DNA of 64,000 nt from Saprospiraceae bacterium (GTDB lineage Bacteria; Bacteroidota; Bacteroidia; Chitinophagales; Saprospiraceae), in assembly GCA_021739645.1 (NCBI GenBank), contig JAIPBL010000004.1:62001-126000 (forward strand). Direction: 5' to 3'. Each line of letters begins with the position of its first letter. Position 1 is the first letter of the stretch. Below are positions 17,843 to 26,929 of the stretch, piece after piece. Made by a program: the position numbers and the translations under genes. Under the pieces are notes generated by a model that was not told where the DNA came from, searched no databases, and saw only the letters and a program-made list of their open reading frames with translations.

Positions 17843-19909
17843 TTACTCAGGATACTCCATCCGAATATGATAAATGCTGCGCAACATCTTACAAAATACG
17901 ACCCGACATTTTTCCATGTCACCAAAGGTCAGCTTTGATTCATGCAACTGGCCCATATCTACTTTTCCTTTGAATATCTTGTCCACCAGTTTGTCGATAT
18001 CCTCCCCGGTTGGGTCCTTGAGGGAGCGGGAAGTGGCTTCTACCGAATCTGCCAGCATGAGGACTGCTTCTTCTTTGGAGTTTGGCAGTGGCCCAGGGTA
18101 AGTGAACAGGACTTTGTCCACTTCAATATCAGGGTTTTCATGGACGTAATTTTTGTAAAAATATTCCACCTTCGTTGTGCCGTGATGAGTGGTAATGAAC
18201 CGAGTAATAACAGTGGGTAGGCCATATTTCTTGGCCAATTTTTCGCCTTCAGGAACATGCTCGATGATGATGCGGGCACTTTCGAGGCGATTAACGCCGT
18301 CATGTGGGCTTGAGCCTGACTGATTTTCCACGAAATACTCAGGATTTTTCATCTTGCCAATGTCATGGTAGAGCGCCCCGACCCTCACCAACAATGCATC
18401 GGCACCAATATCGTTGGCAGCAGCTTCTGCCAGGTTGCCTACTTGTAGCGAGTGCTGAAACGTGCCAGGGGCCCGCATGGCGAGGTCCCGCAGTAATGGT
18501 CGGTTCATGTCTGACAGCTCCACCAAGGAAATAGCGGAAGTGAAACCAAATACACGTTCCGCCAAAGGGATAAGCGGGAATGCCAAAAGCGTTAGGAAAC
18601 CATTAAATGCCAGCCACCCCAAAATTGGCCAGTCAATGCCTCGAAAACTCCCTTCTTCTATCAAAGACATGCCTAAATGCGAGAGCGAGTAGGCTACTAA
18701 GATGGCCACAACCGATTTGAAAAACTTTGTCCAATCCCTTGCATCGGCAACTGCAAGCACGGCCACCACGCCTGCTACTATCTGTGTGAACAAGAATTGA
18801 TGACCCTCCGCTGTGAGGAACCCCGCAATTAGTACCACGACTACGTGGGTGAAGAAGGCTAAACGGTAAGTGAAAAAATGCCGCACCACGACTGGCACTA
18901 CGCAGTACGGTATCACATAAATGCTCAATACTTCCATCTGTTCAACAAGGTAGGTCAGGTAGCTGAAACCCAGCAGCCACACCATAACGAAGGCAAGGTA
19001 ATTCCAACTGGCAAGTATCTCCTTTCGGTAGGTGTTCACATACATTAGGAAAGCCCCTAGGATTAAACCGGTGAGCAGCAAATACCCTAGATAGACAGTC
19101 AATGCCGACTTTTTTGAACTTATGTCTGACTCGTATTTCGCCCTGAATGAAACCAACTTTTCATACACATCATCCGTAACCAAGTTCCCTTTTTTTATGA
19201 TGATGTCGCCATGATTCACCAATCCTTTGGTTGGCGATACTGCACTTAAAGCATTGTGCAGCATAGTTTGTGTACGTGCTTCGTCATAAGTGATGTTGGG
19301 AACTAGGGCCGCCCTTAGCAATGGTAGAATATCTATGGGAAGTTCTGTCCTGGCATTTGAAAAGCTGGATTCTAATGCGGCTTCCGCTTCTTTGGGAAGG
19401 TAAAATCCTGAACGTGTCCGTTGGGAAAAAGCGTTGCCATGCACCACGTTTATTACAAAATTCCCATCTGCATCTGCATGCTCAGGTGAAAGTTGCAGAA
19501 TGCCTTTGGCATAAATTTTTTTTAAAATTGTACTGCCTTCTTTTCCAGTAGTTTCCAGTTGAAGATTTGGCGAATGGATTGAACTTGCCTCCTTCCACCA
19601 TGCGCCAAGCGCTGCTTCAAAGTCCTTGATCTTTGCGTTTTCCAAATTGTCATTGAGCGTGTAGTATGGCCAGAACTCATTCATAATCAAGGCCCTATCA
19701 TTCTCCATTTCATTCTTCGACTTATTAATGGCAAAATCAAAAGGCGCTGTCAAGTCTGCATAAGGCCAACCTTGCCCACGGTGAAATTCGTACTTGAACT
19801 TCACGTTGTTGGGGTACAACAAACTAATCAACAGGGCCACGGTTACCACCGTCCCGATGTTGACGAACTGCTTGAATCGCTTGAAAATCTGGTTAAATTC
19901 TTGGCTCAT
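17843..19909 (-). CDS. 7TM HD-family phosphohydrolase (PgpH-type, c-di-AMP phosphodiesterase-like)
   Basis: A 688-residue membrane protein. One helix near residues 17-31 is followed by an extracytoplasmic 7TMR-HDED-type domain (about 40-265), then about seven helices (270-470), then a C-terminal HD domain. TFQHSLQVGNLAEAAA and ALYHDIGKMKNPEYF carry the HD metal ligands, and RFITTHHGTTKVEYF further conserved His residues. Relatives such as Listeria PgpH hydrolyse cyclic-di-AMP, so a role in second-messenger turnover and osmotic control is likely. No c-di-AMP synthase is in the window. The nearby antiporter could fit a c-di-AMP/ion theme but is on the other strand. Confidence 0.88.
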   Translation of the reverse strand: MSQEFNQIFKRFKQFVNIGTVVTVALLISLLYPNNVKFKYEFHRGQGWPYADLTAPFDFAINKSKNEMENDRALIMNEFWPYYTLNDNLENAKIKDFEAALGAWWKEASSIHSPNLQLETTGKEGSTILKKIYAKGILQLSPEHADADGNFVINVVHGNAFSQRTRSGFYLPKEAEAALESSFSNARTELPIDILPLLRAALVPNITYDEARTQTMLHNALSAVSPTKGLVNHGDIIIKKGNLVTDDVYEKLVSFRAKYESDISSKKSALTVYLGYLLLTGLILGAFLMYVNTYRKEILASWNYLAFVMVWLLGFSYLTYLVEQMEVLSIYVIPYCVVPVVVRHFFTYRLAFFTHVVVVLIAGFLTAEGHQFLFTQIVAGVVAVLAVADARDWTKFFKSVVAILVAYSLSHLGMSLIEEGSFRGIDWPILGWLAFNGFLTLLAFPLIPLAERVFGFTSAISLVELSDMNRPLLRDLAMRAPGTFQHSLQVGNLAEAAANDIGADALLVRVGALYHDIGKMKNPEYFVENQSGSSPHDGVNRLESARIIIEHVPEGEKLAKKYGLPTVITRFITTHHGTTKVEYFYKNYVHENPDIEVDKVLFTYPGPLPNSKEEAVLMLADSVEATSRSLKDPTGEDIDKLVDKIFKGKVDMGQLHESKLTFGDMEKCRVVFCKMLRSIYHIRMEYPE

Positions 19910-20052
19910 ACGCTAAGCAAAAGGAGGTTATTCCGCCGTGAAGGTAGTCGTATTTTCTGTTCAAAAGAATCTATCCCCATTCCCTTCAATTCCTATCTTC
20001 CTGCCTCAATTTTCTTTTCTTTGTTGTGAAAACAAACAAAAAGCAACTGCAC

Positions 20053-20802
20053 ATGCCTGCCAAAACCATAAATGAAGTCATCACCCAACTTGAAAAAATT
20101 GTGGAGGATACCATTTCCCGCAAAGACCCATTGGGTATTTTCACCTTGGTATATCTTGACGTAACCCGCACAGTCCAAGATGGCATCCAACAAGCTGCTT
20201 TCGAGGACGGGGCACTAATGGAGCGCCTTGACGTGGTTTTCGCCAATCGTTACATTGAGGCTTACAATTCCTATCGGGCCTCACAGCCATGTACCCAGGC
20301 ATGGCAGACCGCTTTCGACGCTGCTTCAAGATTTGACCTTCTGGTTCTCCAGCACCTACTGATGGGCATGAACGCACATATCAACCTCGACCTTGGCATT
20401 GCCGCAGCATCAGTCGTAGAACCTGCAAAGTTGAAAGGGTTGGAACCTGATTTCAATAAGATAAACGAGCTGCTAACTGCCAAAATAGACGCAATGCAGG
20501 ACCAACTCGCCAAGATTTCACCACTACTTTTTTTGTTGGATTGGTTTGGGAAACGCAGCGACGAACGATTTGCTGAATTTAGCCTCGTGAAAGCCCGGAA
20601 CAATGCGTGGAAAGCTGCCAACCGATTATCCCTGCTTTCGCCTCAAAATAAAGAACTGGAAATCAAGGAATTAGATGGCTATGTTGCGGTTCTGAACAAG
20701 GTCTTGGCCAGCCCAGGCATGTTGTTTGGGACTTTGGTAAAGTTTATAAAGTGGTTTGAAGTAAAAGATGTTGGGAAAGTGCTTTCGCTGCTGCAGTCTT
20801 GA
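20053..20802 (+). CDS. DUF5995 family protein
   Basis: A mostly helical, soluble protein of about 249 residues. The segments IFTLVYLDVTRTVQDGI, RFDLLVLQHLLMGMNAHINLDLGIA and LLFLLDWFGKRSDERFAEFSL match the uncharacterised DUF5995 family, in which the conserved His and Asp residues hint at a metal site. No signal peptide is seen. The ORF-track start is a GTG at 20026; I prefer the ATG at 20053, which begins MPAKTINEVI. Function is unknown. It converges with tonB. Confidence 0.75.
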   Translation: MPAKTINEVITQLEKIVEDTISRKDPLGIFTLVYLDVTRTVQDGIQQAAFEDGALMERLDVVFANRYIEAYNSYRASQPCTQAWQTAFDAASRFDLLVLQHLLMGMNAHINLDLGIAAASVVEPAKLKGLEPDFNKINELLTAKIDAMQDQLAKISPLLFLLDWFGKRSDERFAEFSLVKARNNAWKAANRLSLLSPQNKELEIKELDGYVAVLNKVLASPGMLFGTLVKFIKWFEVKDVGKVLSLLQS

Positions 20803-20824
20803 CCGGGGAGTAATTCCAAAAAGC

Positions 20825-20860
20825 ATCTGGGGCATGGCCAATTTAGCGCATGCCCCAGAT
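20825..20860. terminator. bidirectional 12-bp hairpin between DUF5995 gene and tonB
   Basis: ATCTGGGGCATG (20825-20836) pairs perfectly with CATGCCCCAGAT (20849-20860) around a 12-base loop. It lies in a convergent gap and probably stops transcription from both sides, though the T-run is poor. Confidence 0.7.
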
Positions 20861-20892
20861 TCTTGTATTATCATTTGGCCAAAAGCCGGAAC

Positions 20893-21795
20893 TCACTGCA
20901 AGTCAAATTTTACGGGCAAGGTGAACATAACCCGAACCGGGGTACCCCGTTGTTTTCCAGGATTCCATTTAGGCATCAACTTGACTACCCGTGCTGCTTC
21001 ATCTCCACAGCCTCCGCCGACATCACGTACTACTTCAATATTCGATATCCTCCCGTCCCTTTCTACTACAAACCGGACATATACCATGCCTTCGATGCCA
21101 TTCTCTCGGGCAATAGTGGGGTATTGTATTTTAGAATAAATGAATTCCAACAATTTTGTTTCAGCACATTTTTGCCGTTCAGGCTTGTCAACAATATCAG
21201 CGCAACCTGGGAAGGTCGGTGCATCTTCCACGACTTTGAAGATTTCACGCTCGTTCTCTGCAGGAGGTGGAGGAGGTGGTGGTGGAGGAGGTGCTGTCGT
21301 TTCTTTCTTTATGATAACGGGAACTTCAATAGACGTTTCCTCGCTTATGCTTTGGTCCTCAAAAATCCGGGTTTTTATGTCCGGCAAGTCAGTTGCGATG
21401 ACTTGAACCGCTGGTGGCGGTGGTGGTGGCGGTGGTGGAGGCTCCGCTGTCCTAGGAGTTTCCATTTCAATCACTTCATCCAATGTACCCAAAAGACCAG
21501 ACACGTCAACTCTTGAGTCATAGCTAGTCCAACTAAAAGCAAATATCATCATCACAAGGGCAACCATGACCCCATAGATTTTCAGTGAGCCGCTAATTTT
21601 AAAAACGTCAAGTTCTGGATACTTGGTCCTGGCTTCTGAAGGAGAACTCCATTTCCAGTTCCGGTATTTTTCGGTCAAATTTAATGCCTCTATGTGCTTA
21701 AAGTGTGACCTTAAGAAGAACAACAAAATACCTGTAACAATAAGGATTGCAAGCATTCCTAATTCAATCATCAATGTGGAGGTTTCAAATGACAT
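20893..21795 (-). CDS. tonB: TonB-type energy transducer
   Basis: TonB transmits proton-motive force from ExbBD to outer-membrane receptors. The 300-residue protein has an N-terminal membrane helix (about 7-27) and a second hydrophobic stretch (about 74-92). Two proline runs (PPPPPPPPPP) of the kind that span the periplasm follow, and then a C-terminal TonB domain with YPTIARENGIEGMVYVRFVVERDG and the ending PVRVMFTLPVKFDLQ. The two membrane segments fit the Bacteroidota form, where an extra helix is common. The proline tracts are encoded by a G-rich simple repeat. No exbB or exbD is adjacent; a TonB-dependent receptor lies at 31 kb. Confidence 0.9.
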   Translation of the reverse strand: MSFETSTLMIELGMLAILIVTGILLFFLRSHFKHIEALNLTEKYRNWKWSSPSEARTKYPELDVFKISGSLKIYGVMVALVMMIFAFSWTSYDSRVDVSGLLGTLDEVIEMETPRTAEPPPPPPPPPPAVQVIATDLPDIKTRIFEDQSISEETSIEVPVIIKKETTAPPPPPPPPPPAENEREIFKVVEDAPTFPGCADIVDKPERQKCAETKLLEFIYSKIQYPTIARENGIEGMVYVRFVVERDGRISNIEVVRDVGGGCGDEAARVVKLMPKWNPGKQRGTPVRVMFTLPVKFDLQ

Positions 21796-22008
21796 GATAG
21801 GTTTAGTTTTAGTGAGTAAATACTATTTTTTACGCTACTAATTTCAACATATCTGGGTTCCAGATAACTGCTGTTTATCATAGTCAATGCTGATTTTTAT
21901 CAATCAATTCCTGTAGCTGAAAATAGGAACATGAGTCACCCCGAATTTTTGATGCTACTTACTTTTCCAACGATCAACCCACGATTAATATCACCAGTTG
22001 GAAATTCG

Positions 22009-22026
22009 GGCTGACCCAAGTCAGCC
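22009..22026. terminator. hairpin at the 3' end of the rhamnosidase gene
   Basis: GGCTGAC (22009-22015) pairs with GTCAGCC (22020-22026) around four bases and reaches the first base of the GH78 stop codon. An outer pair CCCGAATTT/AAATTCGGG also spans the gap. A T-run is weak, so it may stabilise the mRNA end rather than terminate. Confidence 0.45.
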
Positions 22027-24752
22027 TAAAATGAGAAATCGTAGCTCCCCGACCCCACTTCGGTCAGCACTACGTAGCCAGGTTCTGCTTTTCCAATTTT
22101 AAAATCTGCTTCCATTATTGAAATCCCACCTTCCGTCAAAGCCGCTATATTTTCTGTCGGCACATAGATAGTGGCCGTGGTGTTGGCTGGAATCTCAACA
22201 TGGAGGGAAGAAAACCCAGGTTCCGTTTTCCAACTAGACACAAGTTTTCCGTAGGGTGTCAAAAGTTCAGCCGATGCTTCAGTGAGGCTGGCACTGATGT
22301 GTGGCTTTACGACAATTCGCTTGTATCCGGGTACTCCGTCCTCCATGTCGAGGCCGGCCAATGAGCGGTACATCCAGTCACCTATGGCGCCATAGGCATA
22401 GTGGTTGAAGGAATTCATACTGGCCTCCTCGAATGTGCTGTCGGCTTTTATGCCGTCCCAGCGTTCCCAAATGGTGGTTGCACCCATGGTTACTGGATAG
22501 AGCCAGGAAGGATATTTTTCCCGAAGGAAAAGCTCGTTGGCCACATCATCGTAGCCAAAACGAGTGAGCACATGGCAGAGGTACGGTGTGCCCAGAAATC
22601 CAGTTGTGAGATGTGTGCCGTAGCCCCTGATGTTTTCAACGAGGCGTTTGGCAGCTTGCTGGCGCAAATCGGCGGGGAGCATGTCGAAGTTCAGTGCCAA
22701 CACGTAAGCTGTCTGAGTGGCGGAAACTAACGCACCGCTAGGTGTCATGTACTCCTGATTAAACGACTTCTTGATTTGCTCCAAAAGTGTAGAATATTTT
22801 GAGACATCAGCTTTTTTGCCCAAAACCTTGGCTGCATTTATTAGGAGTTGGGTGCTATGCGCCCAGAAGCACTGCTGTAAAAGTGGTTTGAAGGTGACGG
22901 CTGAGTTGCCAATATTATCGTTGTCTTCGGAGTAAAAAAGCCAGTCGCCAAAGTGAAACCCAGTATTCCAAAGCCCATCCTTGCTTTGGTTAGTCATGTA
23001 ATCTACCCAAGCCTTCATGCTGGGATATTGATTTTCAAGCACTCGTTGGTCGCCATAGGCCAAATAAACAGCCCAAGGCATTATGGTCGCAACGTCAGCC
23101 CAACCTGTGGCCCCACAGGACCGCTCCCCCAGTACATTTGGGACCACCCAAGGCACACTTCCATCCGGCCTTTGGTCGAGGGCTACGTCCTTTAGCCATT
23201 TAAAGTAGAACCCATGCACATCATGGTTAAAAGCAGCAGTACTGGCAAAAGCCTGCGCATCGCCTGTCCACCCAAGGCGTTCGTCACGCTGCGGACAATC
23301 AGTTGGAACATCGAGAAAATTTCCCCGCTGCCCCCATTGGATATTGTGCTGCAACTGGTTGACTAGCGGATTGGAGCAGGTAAAATTGCCTGTTTTGGGC
23401 ATATCTGAATAGAGCGCCACTGCTGTGAAATTGTCAGCAGAAAAATCGCCAGGAAAATCCACAACTTGCACGTAGCGGAATCCTTGAAATGTAAAATGGG
23501 GCTCAAAAAACTCCTCTGTACCAGTGCCTGCCAAGATGTAGGAGCAATGCTGTTTGGCAGCCCGCAAGTTTTCAATGTAAAAATTGCCTGCTTTGTCCAG
23601 CACCTCAGCATGAAGCAGTTTTATGCCACCGCCCGATGGCCCAGTGACCCGAACCTCTACCCAGCCAACCAAATTTTGGCCAAAATCAATTACTTTTTCG
23701 CCTTTTGGTGTGGTGAAAATTCGTTGTGGGACAAACCGTTCTTGTTTCCGTATCGGTTCGTTGTATGTTGAAACGATTTCGGCTTTTGGTGCTTCGACTA
23801 TTTTTACCGTTTTCCAATTTTTTCCTTTGAAATCAGTGCTGGCCCACCCATTTTTTTCCAACCTAGCATCAATCGTTTCTCCATGATAGATCTCTGAATC
23901 GAGAATGCTGCCAGTCGAATAATTCCAAGAACCATCAGAAGTTACCCTTTCATGCGAGCCATCATCATATTCAATATCTAACTGAAAAAGTAGCGAAAGG
24001 TCTTTGCCGTAAGTTTCTCTTTTGTCACCCCAAGCCAGATAACTGCGATACCAACCACTGCCGAGGGTTATGCCAACAGCATTTTCGCCTGTCTGGACAA
24101 GGTTCGTCACATCATATACCTGGTATTGGATGCGCTTTTGGTAAGCAGTCCAGCCAGGTGTCAGGTAGGCATCCCCGACACGTTGGCCGTTGATTTGTGC
24201 CTCGTACAGGCCACGGGCAGTAATGTAAGCAGTGGCCATTTTTATCCGCTTTTTGGCTGAAAAATCCTTGCGAAACAATGGCGAAGGCCAATGCAACGAG
24301 TCTTCCTTTTGACTGATACCGATCCATGATGCCTTCCAATTTGAGGCGTTGAGTAGGCCGGTTTGCCAAAAAGCTGGTTCACTCCAAATGGAAACCTGGC
24401 CCATATTGTCCCAAATCCGTACTTGCCAGAAATAGCGAGTGCCTGGTTTCAGTGCTGGGCCGACGTAAGGCACCAAAACCGAGGCATCTGATTTTACTCT
24501 GCCACTGTCCCAAACTAGTTTTTTGCTACGTTTCAATTCGTCGAGTTCAATCGCTACCCTAACTTGGTAAGCAGTCTGCACTACATTTCGACGATCGGCA
24601 ACTTCAATTATCCAACTAAAACGGGGCTTTGCCTCATCCAATCCAATGGGGTTGGTACGGTTTTCTGTTCTTGGGTTCTTTATTGAAAGTTGTGCAAATG
24701 CAGCGACGGCAAGGATGCAGAGTACAAATGAGCTTAGGAGTCGTTTTTTCAT
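22026..24752 (-). CDS. family 78 alpha-L-rhamnosidase
   Basis: A 908-residue exported glycoside hydrolase that removes terminal alpha-L-rhamnose from plant or bacterial glycans. The start at 24752 gives MKKRLLSSFVLCILAV with a signal peptide ending AAFAQ; the ORF track begins 19 residues earlier in non-conserved sequence. N-terminal beta domains contain NPIGLDEAKPRFSW and ITARGLYEAQINGQRVG. The (alpha/alpha)6 catalytic domain has DVPTDCPQRDERLGWTGDAQ with the general acid Glu region, and a late FNHYAYGAIGDWMYR motif. A C-terminal beta domain follows. No SusC/SusD pair or regulator is beside it, so it looks like a lone enzyme rather than part of a polysaccharide-utilisation locus. Confidence 0.93.
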   Translation of the reverse strand: MKKRLLSSFVLCILAVAAFAQLSIKNPRTENRTNPIGLDEAKPRFSWIIEVADRRNVVQTAYQVRVAIELDELKRSKKLVWDSGRVKSDASVLVPYVGPALKPGTRYFWQVRIWDNMGQVSIWSEPAFWQTGLLNASNWKASWIGISQKEDSLHWPSPLFRKDFSAKKRIKMATAYITARGLYEAQINGQRVGDAYLTPGWTAYQKRIQYQVYDVTNLVQTGENAVGITLGSGWYRSYLAWGDKRETYGKDLSLLFQLDIEYDDGSHERVTSDGSWNYSTGSILDSEIYHGETIDARLEKNGWASTDFKGKNWKTVKIVEAPKAEIVSTYNEPIRKQERFVPQRIFTTPKGEKVIDFGQNLVGWVEVRVTGPSGGGIKLLHAEVLDKAGNFYIENLRAAKQHCSYILAGTGTEEFFEPHFTFQGFRYVQVVDFPGDFSADNFTAVALYSDMPKTGNFTCSNPLVNQLQHNIQWGQRGNFLDVPTDCPQRDERLGWTGDAQAFASTAAFNHDVHGFYFKWLKDVALDQRPDGSVPWVVPNVLGERSCGATGWADVATIMPWAVYLAYGDQRVLENQYPSMKAWVDYMTNQSKDGLWNTGFHFGDWLFYSEDNDNIGNSAVTFKPLLQQCFWAHSTQLLINAAKVLGKKADVSKYSTLLEQIKKSFNQEYMTPSGALVSATQTAYVLALNFDMLPADLRQQAAKRLVENIRGYGTHLTTGFLGTPYLCHVLTRFGYDDVANELFLREKYPSWLYPVTMGATTIWERWDGIKADSTFEEASMNSFNHYAYGAIGDWMYRSLAGLDMEDGVPGYKRIVVKPHISASLTEASAELLTPYGKLVSSWKTEPGFSSLHVEIPANTTATIYVPTENIAALTEGGISIMEADFKIGKAEPGYVVLTEVGSGSYDFSF

Positions 24753-25026
24753 GCTGGAAAATTTTGGGGCAAGATAATGTTGAGAGGTATAATTCCAGCA
24801 TTTTATCACCTCGATTAAACTAGAATAACCACTACTGATAATTAGAGCAATTAACGGGCGGGTTTAGTTTTACGACTCTTCTGAGCTTAAAAGAATAAAA
24901 CAGGAGAGAAAATGGTACTTGCTAAAAATATAATCGATGAGCGAACCCTACTTTAGTTGAAGTCAATATTTAATTGCCATAGAGGACTTTGAAGAAATTT
25001 TCAGGGTATTTCCCGGCAAAAAATCA

Positions 25027-25034
25027 TAGCTTTG
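25027..25034 (+). promoter_or_regulatory. -7 element TAGCTTTG before the ftsB-like gene
   Basis: TAGCTTTG fits TAnnTTTG and lies 22 bases before the ATG at 25057. No upstream TTTG is found at the usual spacing. Confidence 0.45.
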
Positions 25035-25056
25035 TGGCGAAAATAATCAATGAGTC

Positions 25057-25371
25057 ATGGCACTGAATGTACCTAATCCGTTGCAAGTTATTACCAAGAA
25101 ACTGCCCAAACCGCTACGCAACAAGTATTTTTTGTCCATTGCGATATTTGCGGCAGTCATGATTTTCTTTGACAAACACGACTTGCTTACCCAATGGAAA
25201 TTGCGTGGGTCTGTCAAGCGGTTGGAGCATGACAAAGGCTACTACGAGCAACGAATTGAACAAGCCAAACTCGACCAAGACAACATCAACAACAACAAAG
25301 AACAATTCGCCCGGGAAAAGTACCACATGCACAAATCTGGCGAAGACGTTTTTATCGTTCAAGAAAAATAA
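25057..25371 (+). CDS. FtsB/DivIC-like septum formation initiator protein
   Basis: A 104-residue bitopic membrane protein. A cytoplasmic start (residues 1-22) is followed by a membrane helix (about 25-43, KYFLSIAIFAAVMIFF) and a coiled coil (about 55-90) rich in Glu, Gln and Lys. It ends in KYHMHKSGEDVFIVQEK, a conserved tail in the family. FtsB-type proteins join FtsL and FtsQ in the divisome. The start follows a TAGCTTTG promoter element. sucD begins 57 bases downstream on the same strand and may share the transcript. Confidence 0.85.
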   Translation: MALNVPNPLQVITKKLPKPLRNKYFLSIAIFAAVMIFFDKHDLLTQWKLRGSVKRLEHDKGYYEQRIEQAKLDQDNINNNKEQFAREKYHMHKSGEDVFIVQEK

Positions 25372-25428
25372 TCGGAGTTGGGCTTCTCCCAATTTCAAAA
25401 TCAATTCTTAAAACTCCCAACTTTATTC

Positions 25429-26310
25429 ATGTCGGTTTTAGTAAACAAAAACTCCCGCATCATCGTCCAGGGTTTCACTGGAAAAGAAGGTACCTTCCAC
25501 GCCACTCAAATGCTTGAATACGGAACCAACTTAGTTGGCGGCGTTACGCCAGGCAAAGGCGGCTCTACCCATCTCGACAAACCAGTGTACAACACCGTGG
25601 CCGATGCAGTAAAACTCGCAAAAGCTGATGTCTCCGTTATTTTTGTGCCACCACCATTTGCTGCAGATGCCATCATGGAAGCTGCGGATGCAGGCATCAA
25701 GGTCATCATCTGCATAACAGAGGGCATTCCCGTACAGGACATGGTGAAGGTAAAAGCCTACCTCGAAGACAAACCGGATTGCAGGCTCGTCGGGCCAAAC
25801 TGTCCAGGCGTCATCACACCGGGTGAAGCAAAATGCGGAATTATGCCAGGCTTCATTCACCGGGCAGGCCGCATTGGCATCGTCAGCAGATCTGGCACCT
25901 TGACTTATGAGGCTGTTGACCAAGTGACAAAGGCCGGAATGGGTCAATCCACCTGTATCGGCATCGGTGGTGACCCAATCCTAGGAACGACCACCAAAGA
26001 CGCCGTACAACTCCTGATGAACGACCCAGAAACAGACGGTATCATTATGATTGGTGAAATTGGTGGAGGAATGGAAGCAGAGGCTGCCCATTACATCCAA
26101 CGCTACGGCACGAAACCCGTTGTAGGGTTCATTGCCGGGCAAACTGCTCCCAAAGGCCGAAAGATGGGACATGCCGGTGCCATCATCGGAGGAGCTGACG
26201 ATACTGCTGAAGCCAAGATGAAAATCATGACGGAATGTGGTATCCATGTCGTAAAATCACCTGCCGCTATTGGTGAGACCATGAGAAAAGCAATGGCTGG
26301 AGAACTTTGA
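25429..26310 (+). CDS. sucD: succinate-CoA ligase, alpha subunit
   Basis: The alpha subunit of succinyl-CoA synthetase, which forms GTP or ATP with succinate from succinyl-CoA in the TCA cycle. The N-terminal CoA-binding Rossmann fold contains [35 protein letters not shown] is the family signature, and [10 protein letters not shown] carries the histidine that is phosphorylated. Length is 293 residues from the ATG at 25429, normal for the family; the ORF-track extension is not conserved. The beta subunit gene sucC is not in the window, which is common in this phylum. Confidence 0.96.
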   Translation: MSVLVNKNSRIIVQGFTGKEGTFHATQMLEYGTNLVGGVTPGKGGSTHLDKPVYNTVADAVKLAKADVSVIFVPPPFAADAIMEAADAGIKVIICITEGIPVQDMVKVKAYLEDKPDCRLVGPNCPGVITPGEAKCGIMPGFIHRAGRIGIVSRSGTLTYEAVDQVTKAGMGQSTCIGIGGDPILGTTTKDAVQLLMNDPETDGIIMIGEIGGGMEAEAAHYIQRYGTKPVVGFIAGQTAPKGRKMGHAGAIIGGADDTAEAKMKIMTECGIHVVKSPAAIGETMRKAMAGEL

Positions 26311-26929
26311 TTTTTCAGTTTTCAATTCTTAAAAACCTGCCTTGACACGCTCAAAGGCAGGTTTTTTTATTGAAAATCAGAAAGGAATTCGCCAATTGCC
26401 GCTTTCCAGCCAAGTGGAGTTGTACAGTTTCAAAAAAAATATAAATTCAAATCTTTTCCCATTCAATTGATTTCAAATTCATTAGACATTCTATTTTTTT
26501 GCCATTCAAAATATACCCCATCCCATTAGTTCCATCTGGCCCAAACAGGCAACGTTTTTGCCTAATGTGTTGAAGAAGAAAAGAAATAAAGGCTCCATCA
26601 GAAAAGGTCAAATCAAAAAATTGAAGTCAAAAAAATCTATCTATTAGGACTTCAATTTTGAATTATACTCAAGAAAACTGCTTCCTTCTTTTCAAATCCT
26701 ATTTTCCTACACTTCCGTTGATTTAAAAAAGGCTTTACGACAAGTTGAAGTTTGCATGTTCGACGTGGTTCTTTTTGTGAACTGGTTATGAATTTTTATG
26801 GCGAATATTTCATCGAAATGTTATTCATAATTTGCTCAGACGCCTGTTGACATAACAAGGCTATCCGTTCCTGCTTGCCAAAGGCTTAGTTTTTTTCACA
26901 CTCCACTTCTTTAACTTAAATCCAATCCC
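26311..26929. other. 619-base intergenic region
   Basis: After the sucD terminator this A/T-rich stretch holds no convincing ORF and no full promoter motif. One strong hairpin is present: AAAATTGAAGTC (26617-26628) pairs with GACTTCAATTTT (26648-26659) around 19 bases. It lies about 270 bases before the large T9SS gene and may be a leader or a small RNA element. Confidence 0.5.
26334..26368 (+). terminator. intrinsic terminator of sucD
   Basis: AACCTGCCTT (26334-26343) pairs with AAGGCAGGTT (26354-26363) around ten bases and ends in seven T residues, 23 bases after the sucD stop. Confidence 0.9.

Noticed and set aside
21237-21460. GGT/GGA-rich tracts as a microsatellite or CRISPR-like array
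   Set aside because: They are in frame in tonB and encode its proline runs.
22026-24752. GH78 gene with tonB as a polysaccharide-utilisation locus
   Set aside because: No susC, susD, regulator or further carbohydrate enzymes lie nearby; TonB is a general energy transducer.
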